DNA of 64,000 bases from Paenibacillus turicensis (GTDB lineage Bacteria; Bacillota; Bacilli; Paenibacillales; Paenibacillaceae). Below the pieces are notes generated by a model that made no database searches, was not told the origin of the DNA, and was given only the letters and a program-made list of their open reading frames with translations. Shown one piece after another: positions 1-8,814 of the stretch; within the stretch, counting starts at the first letter, position 1; each line of letters opens with the position of its first letter. The position numbers and the translations under genes are program-made. Where the stretch lies: contig NZ_JAGGKG010000001.1 of assembly GCF_017873435.1 (NCBI RefSeq), positions 518,777-582,776 of the forward strand, given 5' to 3'.

Positions 1-1
1 A

Positions 2-160
2 ATTGAAGGTGATGGTGGTAATCATCGAGGCTACTTAACTGCGTGGATGAGTTATCATCTGCTTGGTGATCAAGAAGCTAAGAAGGCATTTTATGGCGAG
101 GATGCTGAGATGATGCATAATGGGAATTGGGTTGATGTGATGCAGGGAAATATGAGATAG
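2..160 (+). CDS. Alpha/beta hydrolase, 3' end only
   Basis: The window opens inside a reading frame that runs 52 codons to a TAG at 158-160. The visible tail contains GGNHRGYLTAW followed by LLGDQEAKKAFYGED. A Gly-Asn-His turn close to the C-terminus, followed by helices, is what the catalytic-His loop of dienelactone-hydrolase or cutinase-like alpha/beta hydrolases looks like, so I infer that family. The nucleophile elbow lies outside the window, so the substrate cannot be inferred. A terminator follows 26 bases after the stop. A different hydrolytic fold remains possible. Confidence 0.5.
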   Translation: MEGDGGNHRGYLTAWMSYHLLGDQEAKKAFYGEDAEMMHNGNWVDVMQGNMR

Positions 161-185
161 GATAAAGGCGTGCATTAACATAAAA

Positions 186-212
186 AAACCGGCAGAAATG
201 CCGTTTTTTTTA
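186..212 (+). terminator. Intrinsic terminator after the partial hydrolase gene
   Basis: CGGCA (190-194) and TGCCG (199-203) form a 5-bp stem with a GAAA loop. It is preceded by seven A and followed by eight T, so the A/T tracts extend the stem. It separates the partial hydrolase gene from the next transcription unit. Confidence 0.85.
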
Positions 213-277
213 TTTTGGTAACCCAGTTACTATTTTCCATAATAATCAATTAAAATACAATAATTATTTATTAATGC

Positions 278-304
278 TAATAAAATCCAATTTATAGCCG
301 ATAT
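278..304 (+). promoter_or_regulatory. Sigma-D-like (flagellar/motility) promoter
   Basis: GCCGATAT at 297-304 matches the Bacillus sigma-D -10 consensus exactly. It is preceded at the canonical 15-bp distance by TAAT (278-281; consensus TAAA). A TATAAT overlaps at 302-307 but has no convincing sigma-A -35 box at 16-18 bp. The predicted transcript has an approximately 120-nt leader before the secreted protein gene at 433. Confidence 0.5.
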
Positions 305-340
305 AATAAACAGATGTCAAAAAAGAAAGCAGGTGATAAA

Positions 341-379
341 ATGCGAATTTCATTTTTTAGTATTTTTAAAAGTGGCTAG
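341..379 (+). CDS. Possible 12-codon leader ORF MRISFFSIFKSG
   Basis: An ATG with a credible Shine-Dalgarno (AGCAGGTGAT, 330-339) opens a 12-codon frame ending TAG. It lies within the predicted leader of the secreted protein gene at 433. The encoded peptide is hydrophobic in the middle (ISFFSIF). It could be a translated leader peptide or chance; no terminator or stalling motif supports attenuation. Confidence 0.22.
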   Translation: MRISFFSIFKSG

Positions 380-432
380 GAATAACTCTATTTTACTGTA
401 GTAGATAAGTTTAAAATAAGAGGAGGATAAGT

Positions 433-1911
433 ATGAAAAAGTTATTTTTTAAAGTAACAACTACTTTCTTAAGTACTATATTATGTCTTTCCTTGGTATA
501 CAGTATTAGTAATGCATCTGCATCAGAAATTGCAAAAGATGAAGTCCCCTCATCTCTTAGCATTACTGAAATACAGCATCAATTAAATGAAATTCCATTG
601 AATAACAATGAACTACTCTCAAATGTTAAAATACAAGAAAGCATTATTAATGATTCAAAAGTACTTTCAAATATTCAAGCCCAAGAAAACCAACCACCAG
701 TTGCAGGTTTGAGAATGGTTGTGCTTAATCCAGCGTCAATGATAAATGGTAAGCTTACAACTAAAACACAAATTGCATGGTTATGGTCATACAATGGTGA
801 AAACTATTCCTATGACCCTGATGGGGATAATATTGTAGATATGCAGGTTGGAGGTATTTCTAATAGTGATATTATAGGATCAATAAGTGGAAATATCGGA
901 TTTGCAACTCAATTTAATACCGCAGCACAATATCAGCTTACATTCAAGGTGAAAGATTCACGAGGTGCATGGTCAAATACAGCAAAATATGTATTTAATA
1001 TAGAACCAGCTGATGGAAGCGCAAGACCAACAGCCAAAATTAGCTTTTCTTCTAACAAGCTAATCCCTAATCAATTAATGATGATCTCTTGGGCGGGATC
1101 TGACAATCTTGATAAGATAGCCAATATTGGCGGAATGGTAATTAAGGATGGTGTAACCACGCCACTAACTGATTTTGTTAAACAAATGGATCAAACAAAT
1201 TGTGTTCTATCTTTCAATGAAGTTGGTAATTACGAAATATGGTTCAGAGTTGGAGATAAAAATAACGCATGGTCAGATTGGACTATTCTTACAGTTGCAG
1301 TAGAAAGTGCCTCTATGACTGATGTAACGATAAATGGTATATATGAACCAACCAGCACCTCAGCTTGGTGGGTAGATAATCAGCGAGCAATTAGTACAGA
1401 TGTAGAGGCAAGCCAAGCTGGCGCAGAATATTTATTCGAACACTTTGGTTCTCACAATTTCCCCTCCTCATTACCAGATAAAATAGTAACTGGGGTTGAC
1501 TTTAAAGTTTCTGGTAGATTAATTTCAGATTCAGGAAATCCAATTGCTAATACAAGCGTAACAATTAATATGCCATTAACAAGGGGCTGTGGAATATACC
1601 AAACTATACTAACAGATAGCAATGGTTATTTCTCATATCAACCAAAAACAGATCAATTCTGGTTTGATACAGGTTACTTAACTAATGGAATTTATGACTA
1701 TAGAGCTGTAGGTGACATTTCAGATGTTTATACAAAATACATCCGCTCTTCATCTACAGGGACAAATTATCTGTATCCAACAGTGATAAAAGTTTCAGCA
1801 GGAGGAAAGACTTATACAGAGGAAATTACCTTTTCAGTTGGTTACACTAAAGTACAGTCGGTTGGTAATATAATGTACTCTGGGGGAAATTGGATGTATA
1901 TAGGTAAATAA
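433..1911 (+). CDS. Secreted protein with PKD-like and carboxypeptidase-regulatory-like beta domains
   Basis: A 492-residue exported protein. Residues 1-30 are a signal peptide: MKKLFFK, a hydrophobic stretch, then SNASASE as a likely cleavage region. About residues 85-190 and 195-295 are two related beta-sandwich-like repeats with PKD flavour (DPDGDNIVDMQVGG in the first; KVKDSRGAWSN and RVGDKNNAWSD near their ends). The region around 355-420 has the DSGNPIANTSV...TDSNGYFSY pattern of a transthyretin-like carboxypeptidase-regulatory domain. No catalytic motif is visible, so an adhesive or structural surface role is more likely than an enzyme. The start is fixed by AGAGGAGG 8 bases upstream. 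The gene stands alone behind a sigma-D-like promoter, which would tie it to motility-stage expression. Confidence 0.7.
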   Translation: MKKLFFKVTTTFLSTILCLSLVYSISNASASEIAKDEVPSSLSITEIQHQLNEIPLNNNELLSNVKIQESIINDSKVLSNIQAQENQPPVAGLRMVVLNPASMINGKLTTKTQIAWLWSYNGENYSYDPDGDNIVDMQVGGISNSDIIGSISGNIGFATQFNTAAQYQLTFKVKDSRGAWSNTAKYVFNIEPADGSARPTAKISFSSNKLIPNQLMMISWAGSDNLDKIANIGGMVIKDGVTTPLTDFVKQMDQTNCVLSFNEVGNYEIWFRVGDKNNAWSDWTILTVAVESASMTDVTINGIYEPTSTSAWWVDNQRAISTDVEASQAGAEYLFEHFGSHNFPSSLPDKIVTGVDFKVSGRLISDSGNPIANTSVTINMPLTRGCGIYQTILTDSNGYFSYQPKTDQFWFDTGYLTNGIYDYRAVGDISDVYTKYIRSSSTGTNYLYPTVIKVSAGGKTYTEEITFSVGYTKVQSVGNIMYSGGNWMYIGK

Positions 1912-1928
1912 GCATAAACAGAAGTAGG

Positions 1929-1963
1929 AGAAGCCCCTCGTTATGCTTTAACGACGGGCTTCT
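1929..1963. terminator. Hairpin between convergent genes
   Basis: A 14-bp stem with one mismatch: AGAAGCCCCTCGTT (1929-1942) against AACGACGGGCTTCT (1950-1963), loop of 7. It sits between the stops of the plus-strand secreted protein gene and the minus-strand dus gene. The downstream T-run is weak on both strands, but the stem is strong. Confidence 0.7.
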
Positions 1964-1993
1964 TTGTGCGAAAATTCACAATACTTTTAATCA

Positions 1994-2968
1994 CTACTCC
2001 ATACCACTCTCTCTCCCAAACTCATCCAGCAACGCTCTCGCCCCATCTGTCAATTTAGCATTCATCAAATTATTTCTAAGCTCGCTTGCCCCTCGGAATC
2101 CACGCACATATATTTTGAAGAAACGAGCAAGTGCACTAAAGGATCGTGGAATCTCGGCTGAATAATAATCATGAAGATCAAGGTGCAAGCGAAGCAAATC
2201 AAGCAACTCCTCGCTGCTATGCTCCTTTGGTTCGACCTCAAATGCAAATGGATTTTGGAATATACCTCGTCCAATCATAATTCCATCTACACCGTATTGC
2301 TCTGCCAGCTTAAGTCCTGTCTGACGGTCAGGGATATCTCCGTTAATCGTTAGCAACGTGTGCGGTGCAATCTCATCACGAAGCTTTTTAATCTCAGGAA
2401 TCAATTCCCAATGCGCATCTACCTTACTCATTTCTTCTCTCGTCCGTAAATGAATCGATAGGTTTACAATATCTTGCTGTAAAATGTGAGTTAACCAATC
2501 ACGCCATTCTTCAACTGCAGTAAAGCCTAATCTCGTTTTCACACTTACAGGCAAGCCTCCAGCTTTAGCTGCTTGGATAATGTCTGCGGCAACCGTAGGA
2601 CGGCAAATTAAGCCACTTCCCTTTCCATTTTCTGCGACGTTGACGACAGGACAACCCATATTAATATCAATGCCCTTAAAGCCTTCTTTCGCCATCCCAA
2701 TGCTCATCTCACGAAAAAATTCAGGCTTATCTCCCCAAATATGAGCAACAATCGGTTGTTCATCCTCGGTAAAAGCTAAACGTCCACGCACACTTTTATG
2801 TCCCTCTGGATGACAATAGCTTTCCGTATTCGCAAACTCCGTAAAAAACACATCAGGTTTCCCCGCTTTGCTTACAACATGACGAAAAACAACATCCGTC
2901 ACATCTTCCATCGGTGCTAATATAAAAAAGGGTCGTGGTAAATCACGCCAAAAATTTTCCTTCAACAT
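1994..2968 (-). CDS. tRNA-dihydrouridine synthase (Dus family)
   Basis: An FMN enzyme that reduces specific uridines in the tRNA D-loop to dihydrouridine. The TIM-barrel signature is complete: LAPMEDVTD at the start (about residue 18), DINMGCPV with the catalytic Cys at about residue 106, the FMN/substrate strand VSVKTRLGF (about 142), and the phosphate-binding [11 protein letters not shown] near 230. At 324 residues it is full length. GAGGAGATTTGAA precedes the ATG. It points away from the sugar locus and is separated from it by about 190 bases and a terminator, so it is its own unit. Which Dus subfamily it belongs to cannot be settled by eye. Confidence 0.93.
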   Translation of the reverse strand: MLKENFWRDLPRPFFILAPMEDVTDVVFRHVVSKAGKPDVFFTEFANTESYCHPEGHKSVRGRLAFTEDEQPIVAHIWGDKPEFFREMSIGMAKEGFKGIDINMGCPVVNVAENGKGSGLICRPTVAADIIQAAKAGGLPVSVKTRLGFTAVEEWRDWLTHILQQDIVNLSIHLRTREEMSKVDAHWELIPEIKKLRDEIAPHTLLTINGDIPDRQTGLKLAEQYGVDGIMIGRGIFQNPFAFEVEPKEHSSEELLDLLRLHLDLHDYYSAEIPRSFSALARFFKIYVRGFRGASELRNNLMNAKLTDGARALLDEFGRESGME

Positions 2969-3114
2969 TTCAAATCTCCTCTATAGCTACAGGACCGTTG
3001 TCCAAAAATTGTGTTAAATAACTCTTTAAAACCTTTAAAATTGACATAAATAATCTATGACAGTGTAACATTGTTTAATCATCAAGATCAATGCTCTCCG
3101 CAATTCCATTAAGT

Positions 3115-3146
3115 ACAAAAAGAGCATCCCATTTAAGAGACGCTCG
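3115..3146 (-). terminator. Terminator of the sucrose phosphorylase operon
   Basis: On the minus strand GAGCGTCTC pairs with GGGATGCTC (with G-U pairs), loop TTAAAT, followed by a run of five T. It begins 15 bases after the stop of the sucrose phosphorylase gene and ends the long catabolic operon. Confidence 0.85.
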
Positions 3147-3160
3147 CTTTATATACAAAT

Positions 3161-4630
3161 TTAAACCAAATACTCAACTTCTTGCCCGTTATCGTCAATA
3201 TATTTAATGACAGTATGATTGCTTTTCAAGTTGATGAACAAGCTACACCATAATGTATCCTTTTTCCACGTAAACATGATTTCATCTTGGGCGCAAGGAA
3301 CAATACTAAACTCCCCATTAAATGCATCATATTCATTTCTAAAGCGGATCAACTGCATAAGCCTTTGAACGACACTTTTTTGTACCGCGTCCTCAACTTC
3401 TTCTACAGTAAAGTTATGTCGATTGATTTCACGTCCTTCACCTGATTTTTCAACCGCTTCTGTATCATTTTCACCCGCAAGAAGTCCTACATAATAAACC
3501 TGAGGTATGCCTGGCACAAAAAATTGAATGGCTCTGGCAGCCAAATAAGCATCATCATCATGATTCAAAACGGAATAATAAGAGCAACGAATTTGGTGAA
3601 CATCAAAGCCATCCTCCGACTTATGCTCATCAGATAAAATTAAGCTAAGGTTTGCTCCTCTTTCCAGACAAACATCCACAAGCTTTCTCGCTTCCTTTGG
3701 GTCAATCAACTCATCCATATCGGGCTTCACAGGGATACCGTCATGACAATCCAGCATCGTAAACTGCTTAGCAGGTCTGTTCTCCAAATATTGATAAAGC
3801 TTTTCGTTCGATTGCCCGATTAAAGTGTCCAATATCGTATAGGGTAAAATAAAATCATAAATCCAAAAGCCATGCTCAGCTAGCTTATACTGAATGGAAT
3901 AGTGGGAATGAACCTCTGGTAATAGTTCAATACCAAGTGAGCTTGCAAGCTCGTTAATCCAATCTAGAAATTCATAAATTTCAGGTTCTACGAAAAAGCA
4001 GCTTGTCCCTAGCTTCTTAATAATATAACCCACTGCATCCAATCTCACGATTTTGACGTTATGCTTACTGAAGTTTTCAAAAAACTGTCTAAAAAGCGCT
4101 TTTACCTGCTCTGAATGAATATCTAAATCAATTTGCTCAGATGGATCGGTTTTGCCAAAGGTTGTCCATACCTTCTCTTCTTCACCTGTATTAGTAATCT
4201 GGAAGGTAGAATACGGAAGTGGTCTACGTAAAAACATTTTACTGATGTCCTCATCAACCGGTTGTCCATCCTCCCAAATTTTATCTAACGTAATAAACAG
4301 ATCGACATATTCCGATTGTCTACCCTTTTCCAAAAAATCTTGGAAATACTTAGACTGCCTAGAGATATGATTGACCATTAAATCAACCAACACATCAAAG
4401 CTTTCGCCAATAGCGCTAACATCCTCCCAGCTTCCAAAAGCAGGATCAATCTCTAGGTACGTAAGTGGAGCAAACCCACGATCTCCCGAGGATGGGAAAG
4501 GAGGAAGAATATGAATGCCGCCTTTAAATATGTCCGAAAAGTGCTTTTTTAATAGTTCATGTAGCGTTTTTAAGTCTCCACCCATAGAGTCAGGATAAGT
4601 AATAAGCTGTACTTTATTTTTTACTGCCAT
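3161..4630 (-). CDS. gtfA: Sucrose phosphorylase (GH13 subfamily 18)
   Basis: Cytoplasmic retaining enzyme that converts sucrose and phosphate into glucose-1-phosphate and fructose. The GH13 motifs are all present: VDLMVNHIS (about 82-90), KIVRLDAVGY with the nucleophile Asp198, LLPEVHSHY with acid/base Glu239, and LDCHDGIPVKPD with the transition-state Asp297. The FVPGIPQVYYVGLLAGEND segment is typical of sucrose phosphorylase rather than amylase. Its 489 residues match the family. AGGAGGAG lies 11 bases before the ATG. It is the last gene of the operon, 44 bases after a PfkB kinase that can phosphorylate the released fructose. Related GH13_18 enzymes use sucrose 6-phosphate or glucosylglycerate, so substrate is inferred from family plus context. 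Confidence 0.92.
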   Translation of the reverse strand: MAVKNKVQLITYPDSMGGDLKTLHELLKKHFSDIFKGGIHILPPFPSSGDRGFAPLTYLEIDPAFGSWEDVSAIGESFDVLVDLMVNHISRQSKYFQDFLEKGRQSEYVDLFITLDKIWEDGQPVDEDISKMFLRRPLPYSTFQITNTGEEEKVWTTFGKTDPSEQIDLDIHSEQVKALFRQFFENFSKHNVKIVRLDAVGYIIKKLGTSCFFVEPEIYEFLDWINELASSLGIELLPEVHSHYSIQYKLAEHGFWIYDFILPYTILDTLIGQSNEKLYQYLENRPAKQFTMLDCHDGIPVKPDMDELIDPKEARKLVDVCLERGANLSLILSDEHKSEDGFDVHQIRCSYYSVLNHDDDAYLAARAIQFFVPGIPQVYYVGLLAGENDTEAVEKSGEGREINRHNFTVEEVEDAVQKSVVQRLMQLIRFRNEYDAFNGEFSIVPCAQDEIMFTWKKDTLWCSLFINLKSNHTVIKYIDDNGQEVEYLV

Positions 4631-4674
4631 GTCACATTTCTCCTCCTGATTAGCGCAGCTCAGTTGTTATTTCA

Positions 4675-5631
4675 CTATAAGCTATATATTTTCTTTATTT
4701 CCTCAAGCTCTGGCATAGCTACGACAGCCCCCATAAACTTCAGTTTATATGCGCTGACTGCAAAACCAAGCATCAAAGCTTCTCTTAACGTATATCCTTT
4801 TACGATACCAGCATAAAATCCTGACCAAAATGCATCTCCAGCACCGGTAGTATCCACAATTTCATTAGCAAGTGTAGAAAATTCCACAGTTTCCTTACCA
4901 TTAGAGACGATAGCGCCATCTTTGCCTAAGGTCATGATGACCAGTTTGGCACCTAGCGTAAGAAACTTTTCAATTTGATTTAAATGAGTGTCCTTTCCAA
5001 ACAATCGTTCTGCATCATCTTCGGAAGGCTTTACGATATCCACCTTACCAACGATAGACTTAATATAGGCAAGCCCATCCTCCCCATTGTCCCACAGCAT
5101 GGGATGATAATTAGGATCAAAGCCAATTAAGGAACCATGCTCCTTTGCTGTTGTAATCACATTTTCTATCGTATGTCGTGCAGGGCTTTTGGAAATAGGC
5201 CAGCTTGAGAAGTGAACAATTTTAGAGTTTTTGATCGCTTGGTCAAGCTCGTTGGTATAGCTTAGTTGGTAGTCAGCTCCCCTGTAAAAGATTGGGACAG
5301 GTGTGTCCATGCTTTTCGTGACCATCACCATACTTGTGGCAGATTGTACTTGCTGTATAAGGGAAGGATCAACACCAGCACCCTGAACCTGATCGATCAA
5401 AAAGCTCCCTAGCCCATCTTTACCTACAGCCGCAGCAAGCTTAGCATCTATACCTAGCCTGTGTGTGTTCATTGCAATATTTGCGGGTGATCCACCAAAA
5501 TATTTGTGATAGGTGCTAGATTCAAAATTGTCACCGTAATCATCCGAGATCATATCGATTAAAAGCTCACCGATGGACAACAGATCATTTTCTTTGTTGG
5601 CAAAAGTAAAACGCTCGTCAAATGTAATCAT
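4675..5631 (-). CDS. PfkB-family carbohydrate kinase, probably fructokinase
   Basis: Phosphorylates a free sugar with ATP. The ribokinase/PfkB fold is shown by the N-terminal GELLIDMISDDYG, the sugar-binding FGGSPANIAMNTHRLG near residue 47, and the ATP/anion-hole signature EIVDTTGAGDAFWSGF with the catalytic Asp near residue 268. Length (about 318) is normal. The ATG at 5631 is preferred over the GTG one codon earlier, because AGGTG lies 5 bases before it. It sits between the DUF3237 gene and sucrose phosphorylase, so fructose from sucrose phosphorolysis is the expected substrate. The family also contains inositol-pathway and KDG kinases, so fructokinase is an inference from context. Confidence 0.83.
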   Translation of the reverse strand: MITFDERFTFANKENDLLSIGELLIDMISDDYGDNFESSTYHKYFGGSPANIAMNTHRLGIDAKLAAAVGKDGLGSFLIDQVQGAGVDPSLIQQVQSATSMVMVTKSMDTPVPIFYRGADYQLSYTNELDQAIKNSKIVHFSSWPISKSPARHTIENVITTAKEHGSLIGFDPNYHPMLWDNGEDGLAYIKSIVGKVDIVKPSEDDAERLFGKDTHLNQIEKFLTLGAKLVIMTLGKDGAIVSNGKETVEFSTLANEIVDTTGAGDAFWSGFYAGIVKGYTLREALMLGFAVSAYKLKFMGAVVAMPELEEIKKIYSL

Positions 5632-5639
5632 CACAACAC

Positions 5640-6131
5640 CTATTTCAATTTATATATTTTTATGCATACACTAGGTTTTTCCGTTGCACTTGCACTTCCA
5701 CTTATACCTGCTCCTGCTTCCAAGCTTCCCACAAAAACCCCACTACGCAGCCACTCGTATTTTCCATCCGCGACTTCAAAACGAGTTGTCGTCTTAATCA
5801 TACTAGAGTGAACAGATTGACTGGTTTGATTAGTTTGACTGGTTTGACTAAGTTCAGACTCAGATGGCAATATACCTTCATTTTCAACAGAGATAACAAC
5901 CCCATCATCAGTTTGAAGTGCATATTTAGCAAATGCATGTGCTGTTTGATCATGACGTGTCGTATTCCAGTCATACCCACCTGATAAAATGTTGCCCTTG
6001 ATATTAGGCCCAGAAAAAGTCCCACCTGTGATCGGAATTAGCCTTAAAAATCCTTTTGGCGTCTCCCCTACCTCTTGCGTTTGTCCTAATTCTACTTCGA
6101 GCTCAAGCACCAATTCTGCTTCTAGCATCAT
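5640..6131 (-). CDS. DUF3237 family protein
   Basis: A 163-residue protein of unknown biochemistry. The stretch ITGGTFSGPNIKGNILSGG followed by YDW and TAHAFAKYALQTDDG is the diagnostic core of DUF3237 beta-barrel proteins. A Ser/Thr/Gln-rich insert (SQTSQTNQTSQS, about residues 92-103) interrupts the fold and is probably a surface loop. The gene is translationally coupled to the esterase before it: the ATG at 6131 overlaps the esterase TGA as ATGA. I prefer this start to an in-frame GTG 12 bases upstream. Its place between two esterases and the sucrose enzymes suggests a role in handling the same substrate, but no mechanism can be read from the sequence. Confidence 0.8.
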   Translation of the reverse strand: MMLEAELVLELEVELGQTQEVGETPKGFLRLIPITGGTFSGPNIKGNILSGGYDWNTTRHDQTAHAFAKYALQTDDGVVISVENEGILPSESELSQTSQTNQTSQSVHSSMIKTTTRFEVADGKYEWLRSGVFVGSLEAGAGISGSASATEKPSVCIKIYKLK

Positions 6132-6946
6132 ACTGTTGCCCACTTCATCGCTTTTTCAATATACTCATTCCAGAATTTCCAATCATGCACCCCTGGCGCT
6201 TCAATGTAGGTATGCTCTACACCTTCATTCTCAAGAAATTCATGATACGCTCTATTTTCCTTCAACAAAAAGTCCTCTGTTCCACACGCCATATAGATAT
6301 GAGGGATCACTGCTTTCTCAGGATTCTCAGGATTATCTGCATTGTCCTTTTTCAAATTAAGGATTAAGGCCTCTGGATCCTTATCGCTCCCAAGTAGCTC
6401 ATTTAAGTCGCCAAACACTCTTCGATAGTAGTTATAGTCTGCAATAGGGTCTTTGAAATCCTCGGGAATACCTGCGATATTTCGTGTGATCAAGGCGGAG
6501 GATAAAGCAATAATTTTACTGAAGTGCTGGGAATATTTTAAGCCATTACGTAATGCTCCAAATCCCCCCATTGATAATCCACCGATAAATGTATCTTCTC
6601 TATTTGAAGAAATCGGAAAGGTTTTTCTCGTAAATTCAACTAGCTCATTGCCGATAAATTCAGCATGAAGCTCCCCTTTATCACTATCGTCTAAATAAAA
6701 GTTATTTTCTCCGCTTGGCATAAATACTGCGGTATTATGAATCAGTGATAATTCCTGAATTTTAGCTCCTAATGACCAATCCATGTGGTTGCCTGCATAG
6801 CCATGCAATAGATAAAGGGATTTTATCGGTCCCCGCTCTACTGGCTCTTGGCCTGGAATGTCAAAAGTATCCACGGGAACAAACGCAGTAAACGGAACCT
6901 GTCTTTTTAATGACTTAGAAAAAAAGTTCACTTGAAAAAATGCCAT
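6128..6946 (-). CDS. EstA/esterase-D-type alpha/beta hydrolase
   Basis: A cytosolic serine esterase of 272 residues related to tributyrin esterase and S-formylglutathione hydrolase. The oxyanion region is LYLLHGYAGNHMDW (about 45-56), the nucleophile elbow is GGLSMGGFGAL (Ser125), and a late Asp (ACGTEDFLL) and His (APGVHDWKFW) complete the triad. No signal peptide is present, so it would act after import. The ATG at 6946 follows AAAGGAG, which overlaps the end of the preceding esterase gene. It is coupled to the DUF3237 gene by an ATGA overlap. Removal of short acyl groups from an imported sugar is my inference from the locus. Confidence 0.87.
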   Translation of the reverse strand: MAFFQVNFFSKSLKRQVPFTAFVPVDTFDIPGQEPVERGPIKSLYLLHGYAGNHMDWSLGAKIQELSLIHNTAVFMPSGENNFYLDDSDKGELHAEFIGNELVEFTRKTFPISSNREDTFIGGLSMGGFGALRNGLKYSQHFSKIIALSSALITRNIAGIPEDFKDPIADYNYYRRVFGDLNELLGSDKDPEALILNLKKDNADNPENPEKAVIPHIYMACGTEDFLLKENRAYHEFLENEGVEHTYIEAPGVHDWKFWNEYIEKAMKWATV

Positions 6947-6952
6947 CAAAAT

Positions 6953-7933
6953 CTACTCCTTTTCTCCACAATTAAAAGCCTTTTTTAATGCATATATACA
7001 TTCGCTTCTAGCTCGTTTGCTAATATCTACCTCATTGAAAATCGCATCAAAGCCATGGAAACAGCCTGGATATAAATGAAACTCAACAGCAACGCCAGCC
7101 TGCGCAAGTCTAGCAACATAATCTATCGTTTCGTCCCTAAAAGGATCAAGCTGACCGATAAACGTATAGGCAGGTGGAAGCTTACTCAAATCTGTAGCTC
7201 TGCTCGGCGCCGCATAAGGGGAAACCTCGTCTAATCTAACACTATGATTATCCTGTGCGACCTGATCATGGGTACCTAAATACATGTTCCATGCGATAAT
7301 ATTACTTTCACGATTCCAAGCTAACGGCATGTTTTCTTCATTGATCTCATAACTAGATGGCGTTTCATTGCGATCATCTAACATTGGATATAAAGGCATT
7401 TGAAAAGTAATCTCTGGTCCCCCACGATCACGAGCCAGTAATGCCAACGCGGCAGTTAATCCACCACCAGCACTTGCACCTGCAATGGCAAGCCTTGTAG
7501 CGTCAATCTGCAATTCATCGGCATGCTCCGCAGCCCATTTCAGACCAGCATAACAATCTTCAATCGCCGCAGGATAAGGATGTTCCGGTGCTAGACGGTA
7601 GTCAATCGATATCACAACACAATGAACCTCATTTACCATGTATTCACAAAATCCATCATCGCCATCAGGGCTACCTAATACATAACCACCCCCATGAATC
7701 CAGTAAACGGCGGGTAGAACTGAAGTGGTTCTGTTCTTTGGCTCATAAATTTTCACCCTTAGCTCACATTCTGAACCTTGAAAATGACGAGTAGTGATGT
7801 TTACATCTGGCGAGCCCTCCAGTTTGGGCGGCTGAAAGCTTCTCATTTTATCTAAATCCTTAGACAGATCAAACCTTGGCGCATTATTCAATATATCCCG
7901 TAGTTCAGGTAACACCTTTTCCTCATACGACAT
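6953..7933 (-). CDS. Esterase of the hormone-sensitive-lipase family (alpha/beta hydrolase fold-3)
   Basis: A 326-residue intracellular serine esterase. It carries the HSL-family oxyanion motif YWIHGGGYVLG (about 78-88), the elbow LAIAGASAGGGLTA with nucleophile Ser154, an Asp in GQLDPFRDE (about 270) and the His in PGCFHGFD (about 303). The start has AAAGGAG 9 bases upstream. Six bases separate it from the second esterase, and both lie between the sugar importer and sucrose phosphorylase. Two esterases of different families side by side argue for a substrate with more than one ester position. Substrate choice is not readable from the sequence. Confidence 0.9.
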   Translation of the reverse strand: MSYEEKVLPELRDILNNAPRFDLSKDLDKMRSFQPPKLEGSPDVNITTRHFQGSECELRVKIYEPKNRTTSVLPAVYWIHGGGYVLGSPDGDDGFCEYMVNEVHCVVISIDYRLAPEHPYPAAIEDCYAGLKWAAEHADELQIDATRLAIAGASAGGGLTAALALLARDRGGPEITFQMPLYPMLDDRNETPSSYEINEENMPLAWNRESNIIAWNMYLGTHDQVAQDNHSVRLDEVSPYAAPSRATDLSKLPPAYTFIGQLDPFRDETIDYVARLAQAGVAVEFHLYPGCFHGFDAIFNEVDISKRARSECIYALKKAFNCGEKE

Positions 7934-7951
7934 TCCCCAAAACTCCTTTGC

Positions 7952-8758
7952 TTACAAGTAAGTAAACGGCTCTTTGCAGTCTATAAAATGGACGGGTACG
8001 CCATCAAGCATCGGTGCTAACCATTCCGCCATATATTTCATTCCTGCTTCCTCACTACGCTCATGTCCTAAGACCAGCATCGCTTTGTTCATCCCAAGTG
8101 CGGCAGCATCACGTACATATGGTGTTAACGTCCATTCAATGATGTCTCCACAGACCATCACGTCCAAATTTTTCTCCCGCATTAACGTCATCGGCATCTC
8201 TTCTGTGCCAAGTCCAAGACTTCCGCCACCCACTAAAATGCCTACTCGTCTACACTTCGTCTCTGGCGATCCCACGATTTGAATGACCTGCATGTCTAGC
8301 TTTTCTTTAAAAAAGTTACTTAGCTCCACTAACGACATTTCAGGAATTTCATAACTATGGGGATATTGTTGCCCTTCAATTAAATAATCCTTCCATCCGA
8401 TTTCTTTGATCAAGCCATCATAAATTAAGTCTGTAGGTGCTGCGTGCATATGATCATGGAAACGCCAAATCGCAATATTGTGATCATCTATCAGCTGTTT
8501 TTTCTGTAAATATACAGGATCATCACTAAGCCACTCTGTCGTATCACGTCCAGTATAATACGTAGGTTCATGCGTAATAATCAAGTTCGCTCCCTGTTCA
8601 ATCGCCTGATTAATCACTTCCACTGTTGCCATAAACGTCGTGGCAATGCCAGTTACCTCTGTGTCAGGACTTCCGCTCATCAACTGATCACACGTTTGTT
8701 CAAACTTAATACCACCAAATTGATTTAAAATTTCATCAATCACCTGTTGTACCTTCAT
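7952..8758 (-). CDS. Nif3-like dinuclear metal-centre hexameric protein
   Basis: A protein of about 268 residues in the Nif3/YbgI (GTP cyclohydrolase I type 2-like) family, whose true activity is not settled. Metal ligands are visible as LIITHEPTYYTGRD (His near residue 64), FHDHMHA (about 100-106) and, at the C-terminal end, VLGHERSEEAGM. Length agrees with the family. The start is either the GTG at 8761 or the ATG at 8758, both behind AGGAGGAG. It sits between the permease and first esterase genes with small gaps, so it is co-transcribed. Its presence in a sugar operon is unexpected and may point to a metal-dependent hydrolase role here. Confidence 0.85.
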   Translation of the reverse strand: MKVQQVIDEILNQFGGIKFEQTCDQLMSGSPDTEVTGIATTFMATVEVINQAIEQGANLIITHEPTYYTGRDTTEWLSDDPVYLQKKQLIDDHNIAIWRFHDHMHAAPTDLIYDGLIKEIGWKDYLIEGQQYPHSYEIPEMSLVELSNFFKEKLDMQVIQIVGSPETKCRRVGILVGGGSLGLGTEEMPMTLMREKNLDVMVCGDIIEWTLTPYVRDAAALGMNKAMLVLGHERSEEAGMKYMAEWLAPMLDGVPVHFIDCKEPFTYL

Positions 8759-8814
8759 CACATTTTCTCCTCCTATTATTTTACAAATTATTACACTCTT
8801 CTATTATGCTCCTA

